From assembly GCF_040892615.1 (NCBI RefSeq), contig NZ_JBFRYC010000005.1, forward strand, positions 1 through 64,000: a DNA stretch of 64,000 nt, written 5' to 3'. Shown here in pieces: positions 16,962 to 25,990 of the stretch; position 1 is the stretch's first letter; each line of letters opens with the position of its first letter. This DNA is from Thioclava arctica. Its GTDB lineage: Bacteria; Pseudomonadota; Alphaproteobacteria; Rhodobacterales; Rhodobacteraceae. The notes under the pieces are model-generated. The model worked only from the letters and a program-made list of their open reading frames with translations. It searched no databases and was not told where the DNA came from. The position numbers and the translations under genes were made by a program.

Positions 16962-17029
16962 TGGCTCTCCAAACGTATATGATCAATTCTGACAGAATGT
17001 CGCAGCTTTTGCTTGCGATCCCCCTCTAA

Positions 17030-17052
17030 TATGATTTTAAACTAAGATCATA
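17030..17052. promoter_or_regulatory. Inverted repeat upstream of coxB
   Basis: TATGAT (17030-17035) and ATCATA (17047-17052) form a perfect 6-bp dyad with 11 bases between, in an AT-rich stretch flanked by CCCCC and GGGGG. It sits in the divergent tldD/coxB promoter gap, about 70 bp before coxB. A regulator site is possible; it does not match the TTGAT-N4-ATCAA FnrL box. Confidence 0.35.
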
Positions 17053-17120
17053 CAACGGGGGACCGATATGGGAGTGTCGGTTTTCCGTTCGGCGGCTGGG
17101 AAGGTCGTCATAAGGGAGAA

Positions 17121-18008
17121 ATGGGAATAATGCGTTTTGCAAGCAACTGCCGCGCTTTCGCGGCCGCTGTCGTGTCGGCTGCCATGTCGAGCGTCATTGC
17201 CGGGCAAGCCTCGGCTCAGGATATGATCAAGGGTCTGCCGGTCATCGGTAAGCCGCATCTGGGCGGAACCGGGTTTCAGCCGGCCTCGTCTAATATCGCA
17301 GAAGATCAGCAATGGCTGGATCATATGTTGCTGGTGATTGTTGCCGCGACCTGCGTCTTCGTCTTTGCGCTGATCTTTTACGCCTTGATCCGCTTTAACA
17401 GCCGCGCCAACCCGACGCCGCGCAAGTTCACCCATAATGCGCCGTTGGAAATCACATGGACGCTGGTGCCGGTGGCCATTCTGGTGGTGATCGGGGCGTT
17501 TTCGCTGCCCGCGCTGTGGAACTCGCAAGAGATCCCCGAGGGTGACATCACCATCAAGGTGACCGGCTATCAGTGGTACTGGGGCTATGAATACCCCGAT
17601 GAGGGCGTCAGCTTTGATTCGATCATGCTTGGCAAGGACGAGCTTGCCGATCATGGCTATGCGCCCGACGAATATTTGCTGGCGGCGGACAATGCGATGG
17701 TCGTGCCGGTGGGCAAGTCAATCGTGGTGCAACTCACCGGATCTGACGTGATTCACAGCTGGACGGTGCCTGCTTTCGCGGTAAAGCAAGACGCCGTGCC
17801 GGGCCGGATCGCGCAATTGTGGTTTAAGTCCGATCAAGAAGGTGTGTATTTCGGCCAGTGCTCGGAACTGTGTGGCACCAATCACGCCTATATGCCGATC
17901 GTGGTGAAGGTTGTCTCACCCGAAGTTTACGCTAACTGGCTTGCACGCGCGAAAAACGATTTCGCTTCGGTCAAGACGGAGCAGGCGATCCAGGTCGCGC
18001 AGAACTGA
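17121..18008 (+). CDS. coxB: Cytochrome c oxidase subunit II
   Basis: CuA-carrying subunit of the aa3-type oxidase; it accepts electrons from cytochrome c on the periplasmic side. The 295-residue protein has a signal peptide (about residues 1-33), two membrane helices (about 65-90 and 110-130) and a periplasmic cupredoxin domain. The CuA ligands are a His in IHSWTVPAF and the C-x3-C-x3-H-x2-M set in FGQCSELCGTNHAYM. The aromatic electron-entry motif YQWYWGYEYP is intact. Starts at 17121 and 17130 are both possible; the mature protein is the same. It is the first gene of the oxidase operon. Subunit I is not in the window, as is common in Rhodobacterales. Confidence 0.97.
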   Translation: MGIMRFASNCRAFAAAVVSAAMSSVIAGQASAQDMIKGLPVIGKPHLGGTGFQPASSNIAEDQQWLDHMLLVIVAATCVFVFALIFYALIRFNSRANPTPRKFTHNAPLEITWTLVPVAILVVIGAFSLPALWNSQEIPEGDITIKVTGYQWYWGYEYPDEGVSFDSIMLGKDELADHGYAPDEYLLAADNAMVVPVGKSIVVQLTGSDVIHSWTVPAFAVKQDAVPGRIAQLWFKSDQEGVYFGQCSELCGTNHAYMPIVVKVVSPEVYANWLARAKNDFASVKTEQAIQVAQN

Positions 18009-18043
18009 GCACGCGTGACATTGGCACCTGAAAGGCAGCGTAA

Positions 18044-18976
18044 ATGAGTGACATCGGCTATATCCAGCAAGACAATGAGGCCCGGTTCGGCGATTACATC
18101 GCTTTGCTGAAACCGCGCGTGATGTCGCTTGTCGTGTTCACGGCCTTTGTCGGGCTGGTCGTTGCCCCCAATCCGGTGCATCCGTTCGTCGGTTTTGTTG
18201 CGATCTTGTTTATCGCGCTGGGCGGCGGTGCGTCGGGCGCGCTGAACATGTGGTATGATGCCGATATCGACCGGATCATGCGGCGCACGCGCAACCGCCC
18301 GATCCCGGCAGGCCGCGTCAGCGAACGCGAAGCACTGGGCTTTGGCCTCGCGCTGTCAGGCATTTCCTGCGTCATGCTGGCTTTGGCCACCAATATTTTC
18401 GCCGGGCTTTTCCTCGCCTTTACGATCTTCTTCTACGTTGTCGTCTATACGATGTGGCTCAAACGCGCGACGCCGCAGAACATCGTGATCGGCGGCGCAG
18501 CGGGGGCGTTTCCTCCGATGATCGGCTGGGCAGTGGCAACGGGCGGGATTTCCATCGAATCGGTGGCGATGTTCCTGCTGGTCTTCCTGTGGACGCCGCC
18601 GCATTTCTGGTCGCTCGCGTTGTTCATGAAGGCCGATTACGATGAGGCCAAGGTGCCGATGCTCACCTCGACGCATGGCCGCAGGGTGACGCGCAAGAAT
18701 ATCCTAGCCTATGCGTTGATCCTTGCGCCTCTGGCGGTCGGGATCGGGTTCACTTCGATCGGTGGGCCGCTGTATTTTGCGACGGCGATCGTGATGAATG
18801 CTTTGTTCATCAAGGGCGCAATCGAGATTCACGGCCGCTCCGAGGTGCAGGCAGAGGCCGATAAATACGCTGTTGAAAAGCGGTTCTTTTACTTCTCGCT
18901 GATCTATCTCTTCGCACATTTTCTCGCTTTGCTGGCTGAGGCCGGGCTGAGCTATCTCGGTTTGGGGGTCTGGTAA
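18044..18976 (+). CDS. ctaB: Protohaem IX farnesyltransferase
   Basis: Converts haem B to haem O, the first step to haem A for the aa3 oxidase. A UbiA-family membrane enzyme of 310 residues with the family Asp motif NMWYDADIDRIMRRTRNRPI and a second loop KADYDEAKVPML; about nine hydrophobic segments. The RNRPIP signature distinguishes it from the UbiA fusion at 1.8 kb. It starts 35 bp after coxB in the conserved order coxB-ctaB. Confidence 0.96.
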   Translation: MSDIGYIQQDNEARFGDYIALLKPRVMSLVVFTAFVGLVVAPNPVHPFVGFVAILFIALGGGASGALNMWYDADIDRIMRRTRNRPIPAGRVSEREALGFGLALSGISCVMLALATNIFAGLFLAFTIFFYVVVYTMWLKRATPQNIVIGGAAGAFPPMIGWAVATGGISIESVAMFLLVFLWTPPHFWSLALFMKADYDEAKVPMLTSTHGRRVTRKNILAYALILAPLAVGIGFTSIGGPLYFATAIVMNALFIKGAIEIHGRSEVQAEADKYAVEKRFFYFSLIYLFAHFLALLAEAGLSYLGLGVW

Positions 18977-18979
18977 GAC

Positions 18980-19201
18980 ATGGCAATCACGCGTGACAGT
19001 GAGATTCACACCCGCCGGTTCTCGCGCAATGCGGGGCTGGGCGTGGTCCTATTGGGCTTTGTCGCCATCGTTTTCGGCCTGACTGTGGTCAAGGTCGAGC
19101 GTGGCAACAAGCTTGAGGGCTTTGATCATCAGCCGCGCGTCTCGGCGTTGCCTGCCGAGCCAACCAGCGCCGCCCCTGCAAAGACCGAGGTCGCAAAGTG
19201 A
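18980..19201 (+). CDS. Small single-pass membrane protein of the cox operon
   Basis: A 73-residue protein with one hydrophobic helix (about residues 19-39), a positively charged N-terminus and a Pro/Ala-rich tail. A short gene sits at this exact place between ctaB and ctaG in Paracoccus and Rhodobacter relatives, where a role in oxidase assembly is assumed but not shown. Its stop overlaps the GTG start of ctaG, so the two are coupled. Confidence 0.75.
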   Translation: MAITRDSEIHTRRFSRNAGLGVVLLGFVAIVFGLTVVKVERGNKLEGFDHQPRVSALPAEPTSAAPAKTEVAK

Positions 19202-19788
19202 GCCAATCCCCCCAACAACAGTCGAACACGCGGGTGGTGCTGTCGCTGCTTGCGCTGGTCGTTGTGATGGGGGCTGGGGCTTGGGCTGCGGTGCCGTTTT
19301 ACAACTGGTTTTGCAAGACGACGGGCTATGGCGGGACCACGAATGTCGCGGAAAAACTGCCCGACCACGTGCTGGATCGTGAGATAACGGTGCGCTTTGA
19401 TGCCAATGTGGCGCGCGACATGCCGTGGGAGTTCAAACCGGTCAAGACCGAGATGAAGCTCAAGATCGGGCAGAACGGGCTGGCCTTTTACGAGGCTTAC
19501 AACCCCACCGACCGCGTGGTCGCGGGCACGGCCAGCTACAATGTCTCGCCCGATGTGGCGGGCTACTACTTCGATAAGATCCAGTGTTTCTGCTTTACCG
19601 AGCAGGTTTTGCAACCGGGGGAGCGGGTGCAAATGCCGGTCAGCTTCTTTGTCGATCCAGAGATCGTCAATGATGCAGACGCGAAACGGATCAACTCGCT
19701 GACACTGAGCTACACATTCTACGAAACAGAATTGCCCGAGCAGCATGCTGCAACCTCGCAAGCAGATGCTGCGGGAACGGTCAATTAA
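19198..19788 (+). CDS. ctaG: Cytochrome c oxidase assembly protein CtaG (Cox11)
   Basis: Delivers copper to the CuB site of subunit I. A 196-residue protein with one N-terminal membrane helix (about residues 14-34), then a periplasmic immunoglobulin-like copper domain. The conserved cysteine after the helix is in YNWFCKTTGYGG, and the copper-binding pair is in IQCFCFTEQ. The GTG start at 19198 overlaps the stop of the preceding gene by 4 bp. Confidence 0.95.
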   Translation: MSQSPQQQSNTRVVLSLLALVVVMGAGAWAAVPFYNWFCKTTGYGGTTNVAEKLPDHVLDREITVRFDANVARDMPWEFKPVKTEMKLKIGQNGLAFYEAYNPTDRVVAGTASYNVSPDVAGYYFDKIQCFCFTEQVLQPGERVQMPVSFFVDPEIVNDADAKRINSLTLSYTFYETELPEQHAATSQADAAGTVN

Positions 19789-19806
19789 GCCATCGGAGGG
19801 AGACGC

Positions 19807-20610
19807 ATGGCCCACGCAAAGAACCACGACTATCACATCCTGCCGCCCTCAATCTGGCCGTTACTGGGCGCACTGGGCGGTTTTATCATGCTGTTCGGGG
19901 CCGTCATGTGGATGGCTGGCATCACGCATTACATGTTCTTCGCCGGGCTCTTGGTTGTGCTTTATACCATGTATGGCTGGTGGTCCGATGTCGTGCATGA
20001 GGGCGAGGTCGGGGATCATACGCCCGTCGTCGCGATCGGGCTGCGCTATGGCTTTATCTTGTTCGTCATGTCCGAGGTAATGTTCTTCGCCGCCTGGTTC
20101 TGGAGCTTTTTCAAACATGCGATGTATCCGATGGGCCCGCAAAGCCCGGCGGTAGACGGTGTTTGGCCTCCGGCTGGTATCCAGACCTTTGACCCGTGGC
20201 ATCTGCCGTTGATCAACACGGTGATCTTGCTGCTTTCGGGGGTGACGCTGACTTGGGCACACCACGCGCTGGTGCATGAGAATGATCGCAAGGCGGTTAA
20301 GCAGGGGTTGATCCTGACGGTGATCTTGGGCTTCAGCTTTACCGTGCTGCAGGCCTATGAATACAGCCATGCGGCCTTTGGCTTGTCGGGCAATATCTAC
20401 GGTGCGAACTTCTTCATGGCGACGGGATTTCACGGCGCGCATGTGATCATCGGCACGCTGTTCCTGCTGGTCTGTCTGATCCGCATCACCAAGGGCCAGA
20501 TGACGCCCGACCGTCATGTCGGCTTTGAGGCGGCGGCTTGGTATTGGCACTTTGTCGATGTGGTCTGGCTGTTCCTGTTCGCTTCGATTTATATCTGGGG
20601 CAGCGCGTAA
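19807..20610 (+). CDS. coxC: Cytochrome c oxidase subunit III
   Basis: The third core subunit (267 residues, about seven membrane helices) of the aa3 oxidase, which stabilises proton uptake and binds phospholipids. Recognisable segments are NHDYHILPPSIWP, FVMSEVMFFAAWFWSFF with the conserved Glu, TGFHGAHVIIGTLFLL and AAWYWHFVDVVWLFLF. It follows ctaG by 18 bp. Confidence 0.96.
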   Translation: MAHAKNHDYHILPPSIWPLLGALGGFIMLFGAVMWMAGITHYMFFAGLLVVLYTMYGWWSDVVHEGEVGDHTPVVAIGLRYGFILFVMSEVMFFAAWFWSFFKHAMYPMGPQSPAVDGVWPPAGIQTFDPWHLPLINTVILLLSGVTLTWAHHALVHENDRKAVKQGLILTVILGFSFTVLQAYEYSHAAFGLSGNIYGANFFMATGFHGAHVIIGTLFLLVCLIRITKGQMTPDRHVGFEAAAWYWHFVDVVWLFLFASIYIWGSA

Positions 20611-20694
20611 GCGCCCCCTTTTGGCTGGCTTTGAGGCGGCGCGGGGGGTGACCTTCGCGCCGTTTTCGTGGCGCGCCGTATTTCTGGAGGGGCA

Positions 20695-21372
20695 ATGACC
20701 CGTTTTGTATTTCCGTTGCTGCTGGGCGTGGTGGGCTGCGCGATCCTGATCTCATTGGGCGTGTGGCAGCTCAACCGGCTGGAATGGAAGCGCACGATGC
20801 TGTCCGAGATTTCCGCCAAGATCGGCGGCGATCCGCAAGATTTGCCGCCCGAGGGCAGCGACACGCAGGCGATGAAATACCAGCCCGTCGAATTTGCAGG
20901 CGGCACGACGGGGCAGGAGATACTTGTGCTGTCGGGGCAGAAGGGCGTGGGCGCGGGCTATCGTGTGATCTCTGCGTTTGAGACTGGCGAGGGCCGTCGC
21001 ATCTTGCTTGATCGCGGCTTTCTGCCTGAGAAAGGACGCGATACTGCCCGACCGCCGACCGCGCTGATCGTGACGGGCAACCTGCATTGGCCCAATGAGA
21101 CCGACAGCTACACCCCGCCCCCCGATGCCAAGACCGGGCTGTGGTTCGCGCGCGACGTGCCCGCGATGGCGAAAGCGCTTAGGACCGAGCCGATCTTGGT
21201 TGTCGCAGCGCAGGTTCAGGGCGACGCGCAGGGTATCACCCCCGAGCCGATTACCATCTCCGGCATCCCAAATGATCACCTCCAATACGCGATCACTTGG
21301 TTTTTGCTCGCAATCGTCTGGGCCGGGATGACAATCTTTCTTCTGTGGCGTATCAGGCGGCAACCGATCTAA
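20695..21372 (+). CDS. SURF1-family oxidase assembly protein
   Basis: Supports haem A insertion into aa3 oxidase. The 225-residue protein has the two-helix SURF1 layout: an N-terminal helix followed by GVWQLNRLEWK, a periplasmic domain with GAGYRVISAF, LLDRGFLPE and the C-terminal NDHLQYAITWFLLAIVW helix. A strong ribosome site (GGAGGGG) precedes 20695. It closes the oxidase operon, 9 bp before thrC. Confidence 0.93.
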   Translation: MTRFVFPLLLGVVGCAILISLGVWQLNRLEWKRTMLSEISAKIGGDPQDLPPEGSDTQAMKYQPVEFAGGTTGQEILVLSGQKGVGAGYRVISAFETGEGRRILLDRGFLPEKGRDTARPPTALIVTGNLHWPNETDSYTPPPDAKTGLWFARDVPAMAKALRTEPILVVAAQVQGDAQGITPEPITISGIPNDHLQYAITWFLLAIVWAGMTIFLLWRIRRQPI

Positions 21373-21381
21373 GGATTGAGC

Positions 21382-22779
21382 ATGCGTTATGTTTCCACAC
21401 GGGGGCAGGCCCCGGTTCTGAATTTTGGCGATGCGATGCTGACGGGCCTTGCCCGCGATGGCGGTTTGTATGTGCCCGAGAGCGTTCCTCAGTTTAGCGG
21501 CGATGAGATCGCGGCGCTGGCCGGGCAGCCCTATGAAGAGGTCGCCTATCGGGTGATGAAGCCTTTCGTCTCCGAGACCTTCTCTGAGGACGAACTGCGC
21601 GGCGCCATCAAACGCGCCTATGCGGGCTTTGGCCATGCAGCGCGCGCGCCGATGGTGCAACTTGCGCCCAACCACTTCCTGCTGGAACTGTTCCACGGCC
21701 CCACCCTCGCGTTCAAGGATTTCGCGATGCAGGTGATTGGCCAGCTGTTCCAGATCGAGCTGGAGAAACGCGACCAGAAGATCACGATCGTCGGCGCGAC
21801 CTCGGGCGATACCGGCTCTGCCGCGATCGAGGCGTTTCGCGGGCTCGACAATGTCGATCTGTTTATCCTGTTCCCGCATGGCCGGGTTTCCGAGGTGCAG
21901 CGCCGCCAGATGACCACGCCGATTGAGGGCAATGTCCATGCCCTTGCGATGGATGGCGATTTCGACGATTGCCAAGGCAAGCTGAAGGACATGTTCAACG
22001 ATTTCACCTTCCGTGACGAGGTGGGGCTGGCGGGTGTGAACTCGATCAACTTCGCCCGCGTGTTGGCGCAGATCGTGTATTTCTTCACCGCCGCCGTGGC
22101 GCTGGGCGCGCCCCATCGCAAGATCAGCTTCACCGTGCCGACCGGCAATTTCGGTGATATTTTCGCAGGGTTCCTTGCCAAGGAAATGGGTCTGCCGATT
22201 GAGCGCCTGGTGATCGCGACGAACCAGAACGACATTTTGCATCGCTGCCTTGAGGCGGGCGATTACACCAAGCGCGGCGTGACGCCCTCGATCAGCCCTT
22301 CGATGGATATCGAGGTCAGTTCGAATTTCGAGCGCGCGCTGTTCTGGGCCTATGGCAAGGATGGGGCGGCGATTGCGGCGCTGATGGACGAGCTGAAAAC
22401 CAACGGTTCTTTTACCGTCTCGCCCAACGCCATCGGAGCCCTGCGCGCGGTCTATGACAGCGGCGCGGTGGGCGAGGGGCGCACGATGGAAGAGATCGGC
22501 GACAGCTTGCGCGAAACCGGCGAACTGCTGTGTCCGCATTCCGCCGTTGGGGTGAATGTCGCCAAGCAGGCGCTGCAGCGTGACCCAGCCACCCCAATGG
22601 TGACGCTCGCCACCGCGCATCCGGCCAAGTTCCCCGATGCGGTCGAGGAAGCCACAGGCATCCGCCCGCCGCTGCCCCCGCGCATGGCCGACCTGTTTGA
22701 ACGGGACGAACGCGTGACGCGCGTGCCCAATGACCTTGCCGCCCTTGAGGCGCTGATCCGTGAAAGACGCCGTAAATGA
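21382..22779 (+). CDS. thrC: Threonine synthase
   Basis: PLP enzyme that converts O-phosphohomoserine to threonine. A 465-residue long-form (fungal/proteobacterial) ThrC. The N-terminal segment is STRGQAP..FGDAML, the PLP lysine is Lys112 in LAFKDFAMQ, then GATSGDTGSAAIEAF, the phosphate-binding TGNFGDIFAG and ATNQNDILHR. It starts 9 bp after surf1 and overlaps the M16 peptidase gene by 4 bp, so it may be co-expressed with both. Confidence 0.96.
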   Translation: MRYVSTRGQAPVLNFGDAMLTGLARDGGLYVPESVPQFSGDEIAALAGQPYEEVAYRVMKPFVSETFSEDELRGAIKRAYAGFGHAARAPMVQLAPNHFLLELFHGPTLAFKDFAMQVIGQLFQIELEKRDQKITIVGATSGDTGSAAIEAFRGLDNVDLFILFPHGRVSEVQRRQMTTPIEGNVHALAMDGDFDDCQGKLKDMFNDFTFRDEVGLAGVNSINFARVLAQIVYFFTAAVALGAPHRKISFTVPTGNFGDIFAGFLAKEMGLPIERLVIATNQNDILHRCLEAGDYTKRGVTPSISPSMDIEVSSNFERALFWAYGKDGAAIAALMDELKTNGSFTVSPNAIGALRAVYDSGAVGEGRTMEEIGDSLRETGELLCPHSAVGVNVAKQALQRDPATPMVTLATAHPAKFPDAVEEATGIRPPLPPRMADLFERDERVTRVPNDLAALEALIRERRRK

Positions 22780-24035
22780 TTGAGATGACCACGCTGAAAA
22801 ACGGCCTGCGCATTGTGACGGAAAGGATGCCGGGGCTGGCCTCGGCCTCAATCGGAATCTGGGTCACGGCAGGGGGCCGCCACGAGCGCCCCGAGCAAAA
22901 CGGCATCGCGCATTTCCTTGAACATATGGCGTTCAAGGGTACGAAAACACGCACTGCGTTGCAAATTGCCGAGGCGATCGAGGATGTGGGCGGCTATATC
23001 AACGCCTATACCTCGCGCGAGATGACCGCCTATTACGCGCGTGTTTTGCAGGCCGATGTGCCCCTCGCGCTGGATGTGATTTCCGACATCCTGCTCAACC
23101 CGATCTTTGATCAGCGCGAGATCGAGGTCGAGCGTGGCGTGATCTTGCAGGAAATCGGGCAATCGCTGGATACGCCCGACGATGTTATTTTTGATTGGCT
23201 GCAAGAGGCGGCTTATCCCGATCAACCGATGGGGCGCACCATTCTTGGCCCGGCCGAGCGCGTGCGCGCCTTTGCGCGAGACGATCTGTCGGGATTTGTG
23301 CGCGAACATTACGGCCCCGATCAGATGATCCTGTCGGCGGCAGGTGCGGTCGATCACGGCGATATCGTGAAACGTGCCGAGGCGATTTTCGGTGACATCG
23401 CGCCCTCGCTCAACCCCGCGCCCGAACGCGCTGCTTGGTCGGGCAGCGAGCGCCGTGAGATCAAGAAGCTGGAGCAGGCGCATTTCGCGCTGGGCTTTGA
23501 GGCACCAAGCTATCGCGATGCCGATCTTTATACCGTGCAGGTCTATTCCACCGCGATGGGTGGGGGCATGTCCTCGCGGCTGTTTCAGAAGATCCGTGAG
23601 GAACGTGGTCTGTGCTACACGATCTTCTCGCAGGCTGGGGCCTATGAAGATACCGGCATGTTCACAATCTATGCCGGCACCTCGGGTGAGGAGATCAAGG
23701 GTCTGTCCGACCTGACCATTGACGAGATGAAGCGCGCCGCAGACGATATGTCCGAGGCCGAGATTGCGCGCGCCCGTGTGCAGATCAAGGCCGGGCTCTT
23801 GATGGGTCTCGAAGGCGCTTCGGCGCGCGCTGAACGCATGGCGCGCAGCCTGCATGTCTGGGGCCATGTGCCCAGCATCGAAGAGGCCTCGGCACGCATT
23901 GATGCGGTCACCCGCGACGCCGTGCGCGCCTTTGCCGAACGGCTCGCCGATAGCGGGCGCACGGCGCTGGCGCTCTATGGGCCGGTCGATGACGCGCCAT
24001 CGCTGCAATCTGTGCGCGAAAGGCTTGCCGCGTAA
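22776..24035 (+). CDS. M16-family zinc peptidase (processing peptidase-like)
   Basis: A 419-residue pitrilysin-family protease, close in layout to the mitochondrial processing peptidase beta subunit. The inverted zinc motif HFLEH is at residues 46-50, with the distal glutamate about 75 residues later in EVERGVILQEIG. The C-terminal half shows the second M16 fold (GGGMSSRLFQKIREERGLCY). Cytoplasmic, no signal peptide. The thrC-M16 order is common in alphaproteobacteria. Substrate unknown. Confidence 0.92.
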   Translation: MIEMTTLKNGLRIVTERMPGLASASIGIWVTAGGRHERPEQNGIAHFLEHMAFKGTKTRTALQIAEAIEDVGGYINAYTSREMTAYYARVLQADVPLALDVISDILLNPIFDQREIEVERGVILQEIGQSLDTPDDVIFDWLQEAAYPDQPMGRTILGPAERVRAFARDDLSGFVREHYGPDQMILSAAGAVDHGDIVKRAEAIFGDIAPSLNPAPERAAWSGSERREIKKLEQAHFALGFEAPSYRDADLYTVQVYSTAMGGGMSSRLFQKIREERGLCYTIFSQAGAYEDTGMFTIYAGTSGEEIKGLSDLTIDEMKRAADDMSEAEIARARVQIKAGLLMGLEGASARAERMARSLHVWGHVPSIEEASARIDAVTRDAVRAFAERLADSGRTALALYGPVDDAPSLQSVRERLAA

Positions 24036-24619
24036 TGTTCCAGCGTCGTCGGCAGGTGCGCATCGAGACGGAGCGGATGACGCTGCGCCCACCCGAGCAC
24101 GGCGACTACACTGCCTGGTCAAGTTTGCGCGCCGAGGGGCGGGATTTTCTGATGCCCTGGGAGCCAAGCTGGTCGCCCGATCACCTTAGCCGCAAGGCGT
24201 TTTCCAATCGGGTCTATTGGGCTGCGCGCGCGGTGGCGGCCGATACCGCGCTGCCAGTATTTCTGATCCGGCGCAAGGATCAGCAATTGCTGGGCGCGCT
24301 GACGCTGGACAATATCCGGCGCGGGCCTGCGCAGGCGGGCACTTTGGGCTATTGGGTCGGGCAGCGTTATACCCGCCGAGGCTATATGCGCGAGGCGATT
24401 GAGGCCGTGGTGCATTACGCCTTTATCACGCTGGATCTGAGCCGGATCGAGGCCGCCTGCCTGCCCGAAAACGCAGCTTCGCGCGGCGTGCTGGAGAAAT
24501 CTGGCTTCAAATATGAGGGCGTGGCGCAAAGCTATCTGCAAATCAACGGGCGCTGGCGCAATCATGTGCTCTATTCCAACCTGCGATCTGATCGGCGCGG
24601 GCGCACGGATGTCGGCTGA
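24035..24619 (+). CDS. GNAT acetyltransferase, RimJ-like
   Basis: A 194-residue N-acetyltransferase of the RimJ/RimL group, which acetylates protein N-termini such as ribosomal protein S5. Family segments are RIETERMTLRPPEHGDYTAW, GALTLDNI, LGYWVGQRYTRRGYMREAI (acetyl-CoA loop) and RIEAACLPENAASRGVLEKSGF. The ATG shares one base with the stop of the M16 gene. Confidence 0.88.
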   Translation: MFQRRRQVRIETERMTLRPPEHGDYTAWSSLRAEGRDFLMPWEPSWSPDHLSRKAFSNRVYWAARAVAADTALPVFLIRRKDQQLLGALTLDNIRRGPAQAGTLGYWVGQRYTRRGYMREAIEAVVHYAFITLDLSRIEAACLPENAASRGVLEKSGFKYEGVAQSYLQINGRWRNHVLYSNLRSDRRGRTDVG

Positions 24620-24694
24620 GCGCACGCGCCAAATCTCTTGCGTGTGCGCGCGCTTCACGCTAGCAGGGGCGCGATTATGCCCAAGGGGGTTTCG

Positions 24695-25948
24695 ATGCCA
24701 ATTCTGGTGATGAAATTCGGCGGAACGTCGGTTGCCGACCTCGACCGGATCGCGAATGCTGCCGCAAAGGTGCAGCGCGAGGTCGAGCGCGGTTATGACG
24801 TGATCGTTATTGTCTCGGCCATGTCGGGGCGCACCAATGAATTGGTGAACTGGGTTGAGACAACCTCGCCCTTCTATGACGCGCGCGAATATGACGCCGT
24901 GGTCTCCTCGGGCGAGAACGTGACCGCCGGTCTGATGGCGCTGCGCTTGCAGGAAATGGGGATTTCGGCGCGCAGTTGGCAGGGCTGGCAGGTGCCGATC
25001 AACACAACCTCGGCACATAGCGCGGCGCGCTTTATGTCGATCCCGCGTGACAATCTGGATGCGAAATTCGCCGAAGGGTTCAAGGTTGCGGTGATCGCGG
25101 GCTTCCAAGGGCTGAGCCATGAGGGCCGGATCACCACGCTGGGCCGGGGCGGGTCTGATACGACCGCCGTGGCCTTTGCCGCCGCGTTCGGGGCCGAGCG
25201 CTGCGATATCTATACCGATGTCGATGGCATCTACACGACTGACCCGCGCGTTTCGAGCAAAGCACGCAAGCTGGACCGGATCGCGTTTGAGGAAATGCTC
25301 GAACTGGCCAGCCTGGGTGCCAAGGTGCTGCAAACCCGCTCGGTCGAGCTGGCGATGCGCTACAAGGTGCCGCTGCGTGTGCTAAGCTCATTTGAAGAAA
25401 CCGACGAGACTTCGGGCACTTTGGTCTGCGACGAGGATAAAATCATGGAATCGAAAGTTGTCTCCGGCGTGGCCTTTTCGCGCGATGAAGCGAAAATGAC
25501 GCTTGTCACGGTCGAGGATCGCCCCGGCATCGCGGGCGCGATTTTTGGCCCGCTCGCGGATGCAGGTGTGAACGTCGATATGATCGTTCAGAACATCTCG
25601 GAGCATCAGGCCAAACACGCGGTGAAAGTCACCGATATGACCTTTTCCTGCCCGATCAACCAAGTGCCGCGTGCCCGCAAGGCGATGGAAGATGCCCGCG
25701 CCGCCGGGTTGATCAATTTCGACGATCTGATTGCAGATGAAGATGTCGCCAAGATTTCGGTCGTGGGCATTGGCATGCGCAGCCATGCGGGCGTTGCCGC
25801 AGAAATGTTCAAGGCGCTGGCTGCTGAAAACGTCAACATCAAGGTCATTGCGACGTCAGAAATCAAGATTTCGGTGTTGGTGGACCGCAAATATCTGGAA
25901 CTTGCGGTTCAGGCCCTGCATGATGTGTTCGGACTGGATAAAGCCTGA
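24695..25948 (+). CDS. lysC: Aspartokinase (housekeeping)
   Basis: Phosphorylates aspartate, the entry to lysine, threonine and methionine synthesis. The 417-residue protein has an N-terminal kinase domain (MKFGGTSVAD, VSAMSGRTNEL, GRGGSDTTAVAFA) and two C-terminal ACT domains that bind feedback inhibitors (about residues 265-417). Start at 24695 is set by AAGGGGG before the ATG and by the conserved N-terminus. It is distinct from the ectoine-specific aspartokinase at 52.1 kb. It precedes ptsP by 42 bp. Confidence 0.96.
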   Translation: MPILVMKFGGTSVADLDRIANAAAKVQREVERGYDVIVIVSAMSGRTNELVNWVETTSPFYDAREYDAVVSSGENVTAGLMALRLQEMGISARSWQGWQVPINTTSAHSAARFMSIPRDNLDAKFAEGFKVAVIAGFQGLSHEGRITTLGRGGSDTTAVAFAAAFGAERCDIYTDVDGIYTTDPRVSSKARKLDRIAFEEMLELASLGAKVLQTRSVELAMRYKVPLRVLSSFEETDETSGTLVCDEDKIMESKVVSGVAFSRDEAKMTLVTVEDRPGIAGAIFGPLADAGVNVDMIVQNISEHQAKHAVKVTDMTFSCPINQVPRARKAMEDARAAGLINFDDLIADEDVAKISVVGIGMRSHAGVAAEMFKALAAENVNIKVIATSEIKISVLVDRKYLELAVQALHDVFGLDKA

Positions 25949-25990
25949 TCTTATTTCACAGGCCTTCAGAACGGGGGCGCGAACTCATCC

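Noticed and set aside
20752..22851. A 699-codon open frame on the minus strand
   Set aside because: It lies wholly antisense to surf1 and thrC, both of which have clear family motifs; the translation is Arg/His-rich shadow coding.
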